Below, piece after piece: positions 40,801 through 52,373 of a stretch of 64,000 nt of DNA. The position numbers and the translations under genes were made by a program. How positions within the stretch are numbered: the first letter of the stretch is position 1; each line of letters begins with the position of its first letter. This DNA is from Trochalopteron elliotii (taxonomy: Eukaryota; Chordata; Aves; Passeriformes; Leiothrichidae): the NCBI GenBank assembly GCA_024734555.1, contig JANPWX010000108.1, forward strand, positions 1,546,566-1,610,565, given 5' to 3'. Under the pieces are notes generated by a model that was given only the letters and a program-made list of their open reading frames with translations, made no database searches and was not told the DNA's origin.

Positions 40801-41905
40801 ACATAATGCCTTTACTCTCCAATATTGAACCAAGACTGGCCAGAGAAAAGAGATGGATTATTTCTACATCAAGCTTAAATAAAGAAATGTGGAGCTCCTT
40901 CAGGTTGTCTGTGGCTGCAGTTTAATCAACTTGACAATGAGTCACATGCTCTAAGTCTCTGACCTTTATCATTTAAAATAAGAATGAAAGTGCAGTAAGC
41001 ATTCTTGACCTAGGATTTCACCTAGCTTTACAAATACTGTATCCTAAGTGTAGTCTTGTGTCATAGAATAAGATACAGATATTTTGTAACTGGTGATTTG
41101 AAAAAATTACATTGGTAATAGAAGCACTAATATAAAATTTCTATAGCACTTTCTGTTTACAACTGCATTGATGTGGTAAGTTTAAATTTAAATCCTGCAG
41201 TCAGACTATAATTTATGATACCAAAAATTATATGATTAATCATTGGGCCTTTTGATTATTTGATTCTTGAATTTAGTAGGTACCATTTCCCACCAAAACA
41301 AATACAAAATACTGAGAAGGTATGTCTATGTATGTGTTAGCAAAGAACAACAAAGTGTACCAGCAAAGAACATCAGAGATAAAAACCCAAACCAAACAAA
41401 AATGCATCCCAAACATTAAAAAAACAAATTAAAAAGACCCCAACAACTCAGTATCAATGGTTTCATTATTAATCCTCAGTATTTCATGAGAAACAAAGAA
41501 TTTTATCTTTTTAATTTGTAGGCCAGATCAAGTATGGTAGCATTGAGAAAATGTGTGTTTTCAAGCAAATCCTAATAATTAGTGTAATTTTTTACCTGGT
41601 TAAGACTAAAAAAATGTGCCATAGTATTTATCTTCAAATCCAAATATTATTAAAAGGCTAAACTTACTTTAGTTGTTTTAGATTAGTTAAATTTCAAAAT
41701 TCTCAAGTATATGAGAAATATTACCTAGTTTGATTATTTATAATAATGCTCGTAAAATTACTTTTTTTTAACAAAAAGTGCTAAAAGTACTGTGTTACCC
41801 CTTGCTTAAACTAAAGGTAAGTATGCAATAATGCTGTTGAGACAGAAATGTTTTAAATTTCTGGTATTGCATAATTTTGATTTCTAGATTCCAGTACATA
41901 ATTTA

Positions 41906-41975
41906 TCACAGAATCACAGAATCACTCGGTTGGAAGAGACTTCCAAGATCATTGAGTCTAACCAAGGACCTAATG
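41906..41975 (-). mobile_element. CR1: CR1 LINE extreme 3' end
   Basis: Begins 'tcacagaatcacagaatca' and continues 'ggttggaagagacttccaag' and 'atcattgagtctaacc' on the plus strand, the inverted CR1 terminus. Similarity fades after about 70 bases. It is either a very short truncated copy or the best-preserved part of a longer one extending to about 42150. Confidence 0.85.
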
Positions 41976-44900
41976 ATGTCCTTTGAAATCTAACATAAAA
42001 GTGCTTAGGGAATCTAATTGTAACAGTTAACATTATTTCCAGGAAAAAATTGACCTCTGTTACATTGAATGTTTGTAGTCTTCTATCCTGTGTTGATTTT
42101 TTTTGCAAGTAACTTCTTTTCTATATTCCCATAAAAGACTCAACAATCCCACCAGGAAACTAGTCACAGAAAACACTTTAAAATACCTTTTATCTTTTTC
42201 ATCCTCATCTAGACGTTTCTCAAAAAAAAAAAAAAAAAGAGAGAGAGGGAGATGGACTTTAAGAATCCAGATTTTATAGACATTTACAAATTGCTTAATT
42301 GAATTTACACATAGAAGAGGAATCTGACAAAGATCTTATATACACATTTCTGTTTTCCTTCTTGGTGAAATGACTTAAATGACTTAGCTGTGCTAAAGAT
42401 AGTATCTTTATTTAGACCAATTCTAAACCATGTAAGGCCATGGAGGTGAATAATTGACTGGTCAATAGGAAGAAAATAAAACCACCAGCAATTTTATGAA
42501 GTTTTTAAAATTACCTAAGTAAATTGGATAGCTATACAGGAAATGACTGCAGGTTCATGAACACAAGTTTTAGTGTTCACTTGTATAAGCATCTCATAAG
42601 GAACATGGTAAAAACTTTGCAGTGCAGTTCTCTACCCTCAGCTCTCTATAGACTGTCTCTTCCTGTTGACTTACCAATATCAATGAGATAGTTTTCATGC
42701 ACTACATCAAGTAGGGGTGCTGTCCCACATCCAGGTGAATTAACTGTGTTAAGAGTTAATTCCAAAATAAGCAACCTTTTAGCCTATATGGCAATATACA
42801 GAAATATCTATTTCTTTATGTCTTTATGATATCAGGGGGATTTTAAAAAAATTGATTAAGTAGATAAATTGGTAGCATTAGTGTAGGCAGCCATTTCCTC
42901 ATTCATTTTGACTGTCCATGAGCTGTAATCCTTTTAGGCTTTTTAGGCCTTTTTGTAAATGCTTTTTGTACACAGACTTTTTTGTTTAAAGTTTTGCATA
43001 AGAAATAAGAAATCAGAATGTGATTTAATTAATAACTTAAAGAAAATAAAATGCATAGGTCTTCAAAAATAAAACTGCGTAAGACTGACATGGTATTTTA
43101 AAATGCTAATTCATAGATATCACAACACCACTGAACGTTTCCCAGCAGATTTCTACTTTGCTTCAGACTGTGAATTTTATATGGGAGTAATCTGGAAAAG
43201 TTTAACAGCAGGAAGATAATTTTCTATCTTAGACAATGAAAAATGTATAGTTGTGATTCACAATCCACTGTTCAGAGATGCCCAAATCAGTTCTTAATCC
43301 ACATAACAATCTCCCCAGCACACTGACACAAACAGACTCTCACATTGCTCCACATTGCTCTCTGTGATGTGCTCAACGCTGAGGAAAAGTAGTATGAACA
43401 GTTTGAAACTGAGAAGTCATCCACTAAATTTAATCCCAAACTGCAATTAAGTAAGCACCACGATTCTATAGCTGCAATTTGACTTAGGACATGATATATG
43501 ACATAAACTTGTTGGGAAATCTTGTCTTAAATTCACGAGGTGGGTTAGAATTGCACACAGATTTTGTAAAAAGGAAGATTTTGTGTGATATGCATTGATT
43601 TTTTTTCAAAATATTCCAGGCAAATAGCCAAAGAGGAACATAGAAAACAACTTGCACCAACAGTTTAACTACTGTTGTTGTTCTCTGGGCTTTGTTTTTG
43701 CTGTTGTTATTTATCTGTTACTTTGTTAACATAGGTAAAGCAGTAGAAGTGATACACTCGATTTATAACTGAGCAGCCCCACTATACAAATACTGCAAGA
43801 CTAGATGATTAAATGCATTCTCTTTGTTAGATTGATTTCCCAAAGGACTGTGCACAAGCTTGAATGTAATACCCTCTGTCCATGTATACTTAGTATTTAG
43901 TGAGAAATTTTCCATCTTACCCAGTACTCATTAGATATTGAACACAGAGAAAAGCGGTATCTTGATCAATAGGTATGACAAAAGTTAACATATAAAGCAT
44001 TATAGATGTAGTAGATTGTCTGCCAAACATTCACGTGTGTAACTGATTCATCAGCTTTTCCTTTTATACCTTTTTTTTTTAGTGTTATGCTTTCTAACAA
44101 GCAATGCTAAGCCTGCAGAAAAGCAAAAGACAGATGTTTGAACTTGCACTCTAAAAAAATCTAATGGTTCAGGTTAATAACTTGAGGTATGTTTGTGAGA
44201 GAAAATTGAAGCCATTCTTCCACTTGGTTTTGATACAGACTGCAAAAGGGAAGGCATTATAAACAATGAACAATCCAGTCCCTCAATGCATTGCAATTTC
44301 AACTCAGAATTTCAACGTGACCTTAAATAAAGCCCACTATTCACTCGTTGTAGAAAACTGTAATGATGTTGGTAAGAAGACATCAAAGACAGTTAAGCCT
44401 GCTTTGGTAATAATGAAAGGGAAGTATTGATACAACTTTTCAAAAGCCACATTCTTCAACAGACCTGGCTAAGAACTGACAGCAGCTGGAATTTAATCTG
44501 TTTCTTCTTTAGTGAAACAATACTTACAGGATGGGAAGTGTCAAGTGGAAGGGGAGAGCTCTCATTTTCTGAGAACTGCAAGGTTGCTTTGGCAATTCTT
44601 GAAATCCCTGCTCCTGTAGCCCAGCATCAATCATTTCATCTCATTGGAGGTGACACTGTTTCCCAGACACTAGGAGTCTGAACTCTTCTGCCTCCTAAAA
44701 ATAGATCAATTTATCATTCTTTTAATTGTCTCCTCACTAGGTGACTCTGCTTAGTTAAATATAGAGGCCAAACCTCATTTTAAGTAAAATGTGTCTATGT
44801 GTATGTGTGTGTGCACATGCATGTAAAATTTCATTCAAACTATTAGGCAAACAAATAAACAAAAAGCCATCACCAAAAAAAGCTCTGCAAAACATGAGAT

Positions 44901-45584
44901 TTTTTTCTCTGACTGGGAACAATTGTAAGCTTTTCTTACATTCAGGCTATCAACTTTGCAATGGCAAGTTGAGCTCAAACTTACATAGCATGGTTTGAAC
45001 CTATTCTTCCCTTTGACCTAAAATAAACTGTGGCCATGGAAAACAATTCCTTCCCTCCTTACTGAATCTCTCTTGGTGTTTGACATGGATGATTATTCTG
45101 CACTGGTCTGAAATATGTTTAGAGTTGGCACACAATTACTTATGTTTCCATTAGTGTTAATGAGAGCATTTTGTGTAAATCTCACATATGCACACAAAAT
45201 ATTTTTCTGAATCTGGCTTCTGCAGAAAGGAAAGAAACTAGTGTTTTCAGAGAAGCTTAGCTTACCTAAACAGAGTTTTAGTTTTAGAAAATCCTTTTCC
45301 ATATTAAAGGCAAAAACCCCTAGAAATTCAGCTGAATAGTACAATAAAAATTCATTACATTGTTTTGTTTAGATTTATAGCTAAAAAGTGTTTTACCCTT
45401 GAGCTCTAGACACTCTTTTATGTAACTTAAAAAGCAAAATTCTGTTTGTTCTTTGTTTATTGCTTTTGTAAGATAGCAACCCTAAAGCAGAAGAAATAAA
45501 ATGGCTGTACACAAAGTTTTCCAATTTAATAACAGTCACTCATCTCTGTTTAGCATGAGCTGTGTTCCATAATTCTGTTAATTT
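41976..45584. other. AT-rich unique sequence
   Basis: Contains an A-run joined to a GA repeat at 42222-42252 and a TG-rich tract at 44790-44820. No gene recognised; the 84-codon plus-strand frame at 44427-44681 has no supporting feature. Confidence 0.45.
42222..42252. repeat. poly-A joined to (GA)n
   Basis: About seventeen A followed by GAGAGAGAGGGAGA. It could be an A-rich retroposon tail, but no body was recognised next to it. Confidence 0.85.
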
Positions 45585-45828
45585 CACAGACTCATGGAGT
45601 CAGTTTGGAAGGAACCACAGTGGGTCATGAACCTTCCTGGCTCAAGCAGGGTCATCTCAGAGCAAATAGCACAGGATTGTGTCTGGATGATTCTTGAACA
45701 TCTCTGGTGAGGGAGACTCCACAACCTCTCTGGGCAATTTGTTCCAGTTCACAGTTACATGCACAGTAGAGAAGTTCTTCCTCATATTCAGGTAGAACTG
45801 CCTATACATCAGTTTCTGCCCATTTCTT
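45585..45828 (-). mobile_element. CR1: CR1 LINE 3'-end fragment
   Basis: Same subfamily layout as the copy at 32395: 'cacagactcatggagtcag', 'ccacagtgggtcat', 'ggctcaagcagggtcatctc', 'gcacaggattgtgtctgga', 'gagactccacaacctctctg', 'gcacagtagagaagttcttc' and 'ctcatattcaggtagaac'. It lacks the 5' part present in that copy, being truncated about 240 bases from the end. Confidence 0.94.
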
Positions 45829-46492
45829 TATACCTGAATCACTATTAAATATTCATTTTAGTTGCAAGTAATTTAAATAATGTCATGGTTGTTGCAGCTC
45901 CATCAACAAAATCTAGAACAATTAGAAGAAAAGTGATATGAAAGGGAACTGCATTACTCTGAATTCTTCCCCAACCTGTTTACCTTTTTATCATTGTAGT
46001 AAGGCAGAAAATTGCTGACCAGAATGGACTTGAAGCTGTTGCTGCTGCTGGAGAGAGCTTCAGCCCCATTTCCCAAAAGAGGTAGTCTGTGTATGCAAAC
46101 TTGATTTAGTTCAGGCACTGCAGCCCTTACACTTGATCACATCCCCCCACCATGTTGCTGCTGTAGTCAGCTATAAGGGTCTGTTTTAGCAAGAGAGAAA
46201 CTATTTTTCTGCATATTTAATAAATTCTGGAGGAATGAAATCTCACTGTCGCATTTTCATAAGGGCTTTCTCCAGACTGAGAAAACCTTCTGCTTCCTAC
46301 CTCCTTTTCCAGACAATGGTTTTCAAATCTAAGGATTCCCTTATATCTGCTCCATTTTCAGCTCCTTAACTCTTAGCTTGTGTGCTGTAATCATTTAAAT
46401 ACATTCCTAAACATAAACCATTATAAAATATTTGAAACTTGTCTCTATACATTTATATATTTATAAATATCTCATCTCTACACATTTATATC
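45829..46492. other. AT-rich unique sequence
   Basis: Nothing recognised; a short GCT repeat ('gttgctgctgctgg') lies near 46037. Confidence 0.5.
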
Positions 46493-46622
46493 CCGGGTGT
46501 TCAAGGCTGTGTTGGATAGAGTTCTGAGCAATCTGGTCTAGTGAAAGGTGTCCTTGCCAGCAGCAAGGGGCTTGAAATTAGATAGTATCTAAGGTCTCTT
46601 TCAATCCAGGCCTTTCTGTGAA
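46493..46622 (+). mobile_element. CR1: CR1 LINE 3'-end fragment, sense strand
   Basis: The only CR1 copy on the plus strand. It reads 'gggtgttcaaggctgtgttg', 'tgagcaatctggtctagtg', 'aaaggtgtccttgcc', 'aaggggcttgaaattag' and 'aaggtctctttcaatccagg' and ends 'cctttctgtga', a decayed form of the CR1 terminus. About 130 bp. Confidence 0.92.
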
Positions 46623-47571
46623 AATTGAAAAAGGCAAGAAACAATTAATCTGACACCCAATTACATGACTTATTCTTCAGGAGATAAGTAGCTCTAGCTT
46701 GTTATGTAAACTTCCTTTTCTTTTTTTCTGTTTACTAGATAGTCATAGCAGAAATAGTTGAACATGACAGCTTGATAGAACATATGCTAAGAAGAATTTC
46801 TTAACCTGGATGGAGTTAGAGCTGTGGATGAAATAAATTAACTAGTGAAGTGATCTCCCCACCAGCTGACTTCCCTGTTGACTACCACTGTTATCAACAT
46901 GGGTGCTGCCCACTCTTTAATCCTGACCCATAAATTCTTAGTCTGTTTATGAGTAGTCTTCTGTTCTCTGAACAAGAAACCCAATGTTCTCATCTTAGGC
47001 ACCTCTTATTATTTGCTAATGCTATTTCATTAATCAGTGAAAATCATCAAAGAACAACTTTGCATGACTAGGTTTCTAGAATGAGGAAGAGATTATTTAA
47101 GCATGAAGAATTATCATGTTAGATAATTCTATCAGCATTACATGACGAAGAATTGTTTATTTTATGTGCATTGTCATAAAGTAGGCCCGGTAAGGACCAG
47201 ATCAATAGAATTACACTTCACTGAAAAGCACCCCAGATTGGGAGATTGAACATTTTCTGTGCCTGTGGGTATCTACATATAGTCTGTGGAAGCCTTACTA
47301 TCTGCAAGTGCAAATCATTCGTTATGTGGTTTTAGTGTCCTTTTTTTTCTTATCTGTATTTTTTCAGTATTAGAACTAACAAATATTAGCTATACAAGAG
47401 GACAGAGGGGAAAAAGATTGTTGAATTTCAAACACTCAAAAGAGTATTTATGTTCGTGCAAACATTTAAATTCTTTTCCCATGGTTGTTCAGAAAGTTAC
47501 TAGTAAAGCAATCACAGTTAGAAATTTCAGTTGTTTAAAAACTGGAATTCAAAACAGAATTTCATACCAAA
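46623..47571. other. AT-rich unique sequence
   Basis: Nothing recognised. A 125-codon plus-strand frame starting at 47286 runs into the CR1 copy and is rejected. Confidence 0.5.
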
Positions 47572-47710
47572 GAATCAGATATCACAGATTCATCAAGGTT
47601 GAAAGAAACCTTCAAGATCATCTAGTCCCACCATCTACCCAGTCCCACCCTAATCAGTCCTAAACTATATATCCTCAAGAGCCGCAAGATGCCTTTTGAG
47701 TATTTCCAGA
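47572..47710 (-). mobile_element. CR1: CR1 LINE 3'-end fragment
   Basis: Plus-strand blocks 'atcacagattcatcaaggtt', 'gaaagaaaccttcaagatc' and 'atctagtcccaccatctacc', ending near 'tttgagtatttccag', match an inverted CR1 3' end of another subtype (with the 'ccatctacccag' block). About 140 bp. Confidence 0.88.
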
Positions 47711-49479
47711 AAAAGTTATCTCATATTGATTATGAAAGCATCTGATAGCCATAACACCTGTACATTATTCTTATAAAAACCTGGCCAATATTTCACAATG
47801 AAGATAATTTCTAGTATAATGGTATAAAAATGACTAATTGCATTGATTTAGAAGTTTTTGACAGAAATTAATAAAAATTACTGAAAAGCAAACAAGTTGA
47901 AATCATTCTAATAATCTGTTACCAATATACTTGTTTCAACAGCACCATTCCTAGAAATAAACATCCTATACATTTTGAATTATTTTTTGATTTTAAATGG
48001 AAAGGTACATAACTACCTGCCAAAGAGGTGTTTTTTGTTTTTTTTTTTACAATGATGAAGAGAAGAATTGATTGGAATGACAAAATGCATTTTTCTTTAT
48101 ACAATACAATTAATTCTTTCCTTCCCTCTCATCTCACATGCCTTATCTTTTCCATGAAAAAAAAATACTGTTAGGATAAATTTGTCTTAATTTCAACTCC
48201 CAAATTCAAATTGAAAGAGATGTTCTACTTAAGCTCATGAGTATTTAACTACAACATTAATTTCCCTAGTAAAGCATTTTTATGACTACAAATAACTAAG
48301 TGATCTGTAAACTGTATGTTGCACATTTTCTTTCCTTTGAAGTCCTAAGACACTTTTTGTACATGAGTGATTAAAAGAGATATTTAATATTTAATGCATT
48401 TTGAGACTGTGTGGCATTCACACATTTAAAGTACTAGCTGATATTTTATTCATTGCATAACTTAGCAAGGAGTACTGGAAAGTGTTAATGTTTATTGAGT
48501 GTTTTAAATCAGACAAACTGGTATTACTTGAAGACTTTCTGATTTGTTCTGTTTCTTAGTAATGTGTAAATATGACTTTCTGATCAATTGTTTGGGTTTA
48601 TTAAGATGAATGGAAGGACAGATCCCTTAGTCACATTTCAGCAAACTCACATTTTGCTTTTTTTACCAGAGATTGCCTTGGTTATCCTTATGTAAAGATG
48701 GAAGAATCTTTTTCATGCTGCTCTTAAACCAGACCTTGACAGCCCATCACCTTATTAAGCTATTGGAAGCTACAGTTCTCTATCACTTTGTTTAAGAAGG
48801 CTTAGGAAGTTTAAGATGTTTCCCTTTATTGCATTGCTTGAAGAGTTTTTCATCATATACAACATATATGTTAAAATTTTTGTTCAGTTTTTACATATTG
48901 CAGAGAAAAAAACCTCTAAAAATGACTAGACAAGATGTCTCTTTTCCATATCTCAAGTTTCTCAATAAATCCATGTCTCATGTAATGAAAAATCACAATG
49001 AAATAAAATTATTTTATTGCATTTCTAAGAAAATCGTACTATTCTGAATCATTATGGAAGGGAATTACACTTTTTTTGGTAAGGTCAGCTCTATAGTTTT
49101 TTGCAGATGATTTTCACATTTATATAATGATTATAGGAAATATGTACTAGTTGGGTTATGTTCTGATAAGTGGGGACAGCATAGAACCAAATCCCCTTAA
49201 ATCCATTTAAGTTAACATATTCTATGATGATGTTAGAGGAAGTAGTGTTGAGTGGAATACAAGTAAGAGGAAAGTGTTATTCAGGATATTTGTCCCATAA
49301 AAATCCTCACCATATCTTCAGGAACAGGAAAAAAGTTGCCTAAATTTTTGAGGAATTCCTCCTTGAGCTTTTAGATGATCTAGGAGGTAAGACTGATACA
49401 GTCTAACCTAAAGTTCTGCCAGTTGTAACCCCTGTGTGTAGATCTTTGAATGAAATCTTCATATCACCAAACATGCTAC
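47711..49479. other. AT-rich unique sequence
   Basis: Nothing recognised up to the left integration site of the provirus. Confidence 0.5.
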
Positions 49480-49485
49480 CCCAAG
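49480..49485. repeat. Target-site duplication, left copy (provirus)
   Basis: CCCAAG directly abuts the left LTR end; TCCAAG abuts the right LTR end at 53007-53012. Five of six bases agree. A six-base duplication is the usual size for ERVK/betaretroviral integrase, which fits the rest of the element. Confidence 0.8.
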
Positions 49486-49617
49486 TGCGGCAGTGCCTGC
49501 GTTGTCAAGCTCGGCCAGCCCCAGCACCGCTGCAACCCGGTGGGACTTGGCTGGTCAGGAGCGTTAGCATGATGATGGCAGAAGGAGGAAAGGAGGGACT
49601 CTCAAGAGGTTCAGTCA
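49486..49617 (-). mobile_element. Truncated 3' LTR of the provirus (U5 side)
   Basis: Aligns by eye with 52395 onward of the 5' LTR from the terminal TG/CA through 'ctctcaagaggttcagtcaa'. There are about eleven mismatches and one six-base gap over roughly 130 bp. Beyond that point similarity stops and gag-side sequence begins, so U3 and most of R are missing. This copy keeps several CpGs that are TG or CA in the other LTR. Confidence 0.87.
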
Positions 49618-49908
49618 AGTCTGGTGAAGTCGAGTCCAGTGGTGGATCCTGGAGAGGATCCTGTGTCTCAATCTGTTTAGGAGACAAATCCAAAAAGGTG
49701 TTATTTTTGTTAGAGAAGTCCTTCCCTTCCCCCTTCTCCCCCTTTCTGGCTCGGGCCACCAGATTGGTGTCTTTGCGCCGGGTGGTCCTGCACTCAGCTC
49801 CTCATTTTATTGTTGAGATCCCTTATGGGGTCTCCCACCTCCACCCCCTTTTCCACCACCCCCTTTCTGGATTTTGAATTTGTCAAACGCCTGTTTGAGA
49901 GGACACTG

Positions 49909-50511
49909 CTACCACCAGTGTCCTCTCTTTCTGTACAGCAGACAATGCCTTTTGGAGGGTACCCAAAAGGACCTCCTCATTTGGCCAGGAGTGCGTGGGG
50001 CAGAGACAATGTTGTCAGGTGCCTCAGCAGCAGCAGCAGCAGTCCGGTGTTTGGTCTTCCTCCCTCGCTGAGATGGCCCTTGACCCACGAGTGGAACCAT
50101 ACTCCCCATGACCTGGAGCATATCTTGCAGTGTGGGAAGAGGTTTCCTCGTCAAAGTCATGATGGCTGCTTTGCATTTCTCATTGGCATGCGCAAAGGCC
50201 ATCTGTTCCAGTACCGCTTCCCTGGCATGCAGCTTTGGGACCTGCTGCTCCACTTCAGCAGTCAGCCTCTCAATGAAGTGGAGGCATGGTTCGGCAGGGC
50301 CCTGAAAAATCTCCAGATATGAAGGGAGGGGACCGAAGGGGTGCATCTCTAAAAACGCCTTCTCCGCTTGGGAAGTGACAAACTCAAGGACAGCTTTCGG
50401 GATGCCTGCAGCTTGGTCTGAGGCCACCGCCCAATCACCCTCATCCATTAGATGGTCCAGGGTGATCGCGTCCCCATTCATGTCTGCAGCTGTGTCAGTA
50501 TTCTTTAACAA
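49909..50511 (-). pseudogene. gag: Gag capsid C-terminal / nucleocapsid open segment
   Basis: The longest coherent coding remnant, 200 codons. It holds the end of the capsid N-terminal domain, the major homology region with its invariant Gln-Gly, Glu, Phe and Arg-Leu spacing, and the following helices (AREAVLEQMAFAHANEKC). Next come a Gly/Arg/Lys-rich stretch, seven alanines, and the first part of a zinc knuckle. The first residue is a TTG, so the segment is simply what lies between two stops, not a gene with its own start. The major homology region is the feature that makes this retroviral rather than chance. Confidence 0.92.
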
Positions 50512-50541
50512 GCTCGGGAGGGCATCTTTTAAAAGATCTCT

Positions 50542-50796
50542 CTACGTTGCCTCCCAGAGTTTGTACTGTGTTTTATTGTTGAGGCAGTGGAAAAGATGCT
50601 TCAGGTCAAATGGGACTGCCACTGTCCCAGCGAGCTGGGCATTCCAAAGTCCTCGGAAGTATGGACTCTCCTGTCCATACTCCTTCAGAGCCTTTACCAG
50701 ATCCTTGACAACATACTGCAACATTTCTTGCCAAGTGATGTTAGTGGATTGCCCACCCCTTGCCCTCCGATAGGTAACTGGAGCAAGGGATGGCAT
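50542..50796 (-). pseudogene. gag: Gag capsid N-terminal open segment
   Basis: An 84-codon stretch. The part WQEMLQYVVKDLVKALKEYG followed by a Ser-Pro-Tyr-Phe turn and a QYKLW motif fits the N-terminal capsid domain of betaretroviruses and alpharetroviruses, where a Gln-Tyr-x-Leu-Trp segment closes the domain. It ends at a TAG directly after that motif. The downstream capsid remnant resumes in the same frame after ten codons, so one in-frame stop separates them. Confidence 0.88.
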
Positions 50797-50859
50797 TCGG
50801 CTGAGGACTGGGCTTCCGGTTTCCGGCTCCTCCTCCTTGGAGTCCCAACCGTGGGAACT

Positions 50860-51045
50860 GGAAGGAGGGGCGTGGGAACCGGAAGAAAGGTGGGGCGTGA
50901 AAGAGGAGTTTGGGGGAAAGGGGGAGACAAAAAATCCTGGGAAGAGGGAGGGGTTTGGGAAAGGAAGGGGTTGGCAGGGAAACGAAAAGGATTAGGGGAA
51001 GGAGAAGGTGAAATGGTGGGAAGGGAGAACAAAGAGGATGACCAG
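50860..51045. repeat. Purine-rich, G-run tract inside gag linker
   Basis: The plus strand is dominated by A and G, with many GGG and GGGG runs. On the coding (minus) strand this gives the Pro/Ser/Phe-rich linker between matrix and capsid. The tract is imperfectly repetitive rather than a clean tandem array. Confidence 0.7.
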
Positions 51046-51678
51046 GCCATGCAGCCGCCGCCATTTTGCCAACTGTGGCTGGAGGCGTCATTTTGTGGCT
51101 GTTCAGATCCAGCCAAACTGAAACAAATTCCGGGCTTAGAAACTGGGTAGGACTGGGGAAGGGAAAGGTCCCAGGCAGCCTGGCCAGGGCTACCGCAGGA
51201 GTCTCAAGCAGTCCGGCCAAGATTGCCCGGGCGGGGGGACTTCGGTGTCCTAAGGGAGTCGGGGCTCGTGGGCACAGGTTTTCCCACTGCTCCTTTAAGG
51301 ATGCCTGCCTGGGGATGAGGGGATTTGGGACTGAGGGAAGGGATAGCGAAACTGGGAGAAACGCATTCTGAACTGCAGCTCTGCCTTTTCTCCACTCCTG
51401 TAATTTCCAACAGAGCAGCTCTAATTTGCTGCAATCAAAACATGAATTTAGCAACCTTCGTGTCCCCTGACCGAGCCAAATCTGTAAATTTTGTGCAGAC
51501 ATTATCCCAAAAAGGGGATTGTGCTAACAAGGTCAGAGGTGGTATTGGGGAAGTGGAGGAAAAGCAGGCGAATGAATATTTTTAATTCTCCTTTCGAAAA
51601 CTTAACACTGTTAACAGTCAAAATACCAACAACCTGATAAAAAACACCTTTCTGGGCAGTCAAGAGCCGTGCACCCAT

Positions 51679-52373
51679 TGAGGCTCGATGCTAAATCCAA
51701 CTGCCCACACAACACAACCAAAATAACAAAAAGTTAAACTAAAACGAAGCGCCCCAAAACACACTTAAAAACTGGGTCAGGTACCAAAAACCTTGCCCCC
51801 GGGGTGCTGCACATGAACACAAAAGAGGGGACCAGTAGCAAAAACCCAGAAGCCACACAGGGCTACCGGTCCACAAATTAAAACTTTATAAATAACGAAA
51901 CAAAAGAAAAACCACAACCGGAGTGAAGCTTTCCAGGGGAGGGCAAAAGGAAACCCCCTCCCCCAGGGACCGCGCAGTTGAAACCCCCTCGGAGCTGAAA
52001 CCTCCAAGCTGGTTCCCCAAAGTGAAGCTACAGCCTTGAGGCTTTCTAAAAGCCTCCACAAATCCACAAAAAATGTCCTCCCCAGGAGGAGCACTTACCC
52101 AAAAACTCTGGTTGAAGGAGGGAAGAAATCGGCAGTGCTGGAATCCTCCTGCCGAGGAAGACTCCTCCGGGTGCAAAGGAGCTGCTTTCCTTGTCCACCA
52201 GGAGTGCACCCTGTGAGAGAGGGCTGCTATGACTGGTGGCACGTGACATGCTGATGGCTCAAGTCCAGGTAGTTCCACAGACCTTCCGGAACCTCTCCAC
52301 AGGGCCCAACGATCCCCAGGCCAACTGCATCGGCCACCACACTGTCAGTCTTTTGAGAGAACGCTCTCTGGCC
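51679..52373 (-). other. Proviral 5' leader (putative packaging region)
   Basis: About 695 bases between the primer binding site and the gag start. In retroviruses this part carries the major splice donor and the packaging signal. I could not identify either with certainty. Open frames here on both strands (up to 130 codons) reflect GC content and have no retroviral motif. The length is on the long side for betaretroviruses. Confidence 0.6.

Larger units (their letters stand above)
35637..41905. other. AT-rich unique sequence with a microsatellite and conserved-looking patches
   Basis: No gene recognised. Holds the GAAA/CAAA microsatellite at 36775-36850 and a T-run at 37838-37855. Stretches of higher sequence complexity lie at about 38150-38420 and 38740-38910 and resemble conserved non-coding DNA in composition only; conservation cannot be judged from one sequence. 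Confidence 0.4.
49619..51678 (-). pseudogene. gag: Broken retroviral gag (matrix, proline-rich linker, capsid, nucleocapsid)
   Basis: Gag encodes the structural polyprotein of the particle. The start at 51678 is Met-Gly-Ala, a myristoylation-type N-terminus, and opens a matrix-like segment that closes at TAA 51504-51502. A proline- and serine-rich linker (about 51170-50830) follows, open in other frames. Capsid N-terminal sequence occupies 50796-50545 and ends at a TAG (50544-50542). The same frame then continues through the capsid C-terminal domain, with a major homology region at 50304-50263 (QGPAEPCLHFIERL core). An alanine run follows at about 50040-50020, then a nucleocapsid region. One zinc-knuckle-like motif at 49944-49900 has Tyr in place of the second Cys and a TAG (49911-49909) inside it. 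Total span is about 2.06 kb, normal for a betaretroviral gag. Several stops and frame changes rule out a full product. Confidence 0.9.

Noticed and set aside
47286..47663. 125-codon plus-strand frame
   Set aside because: Its C-terminal part is inverted CR1 and the rest lacks any family feature.
49434..50773. Several plus-strand frames (147, 170 and 132 codons)
   Set aside because: Shadows of gag on the opposite strand in GC-richer DNA; no protein family features.
50587..51150. 187-codon plus-strand open frame, the longest but one in the window
   Set aside because: It is antisense to the gag linker and capsid. The Gly/Glu/Arg-rich, repetitive composition comes from the purine tract.
50741..51502. 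253-codon minus-strand Pro/Phe/Leu-rich open frame
   Set aside because: It lies within gag but in a frame different from both the Met-Gly start and the capsid. The composition reflects the pyrimidine-rich strand. It may include part of the true linker but is not a separate gene.
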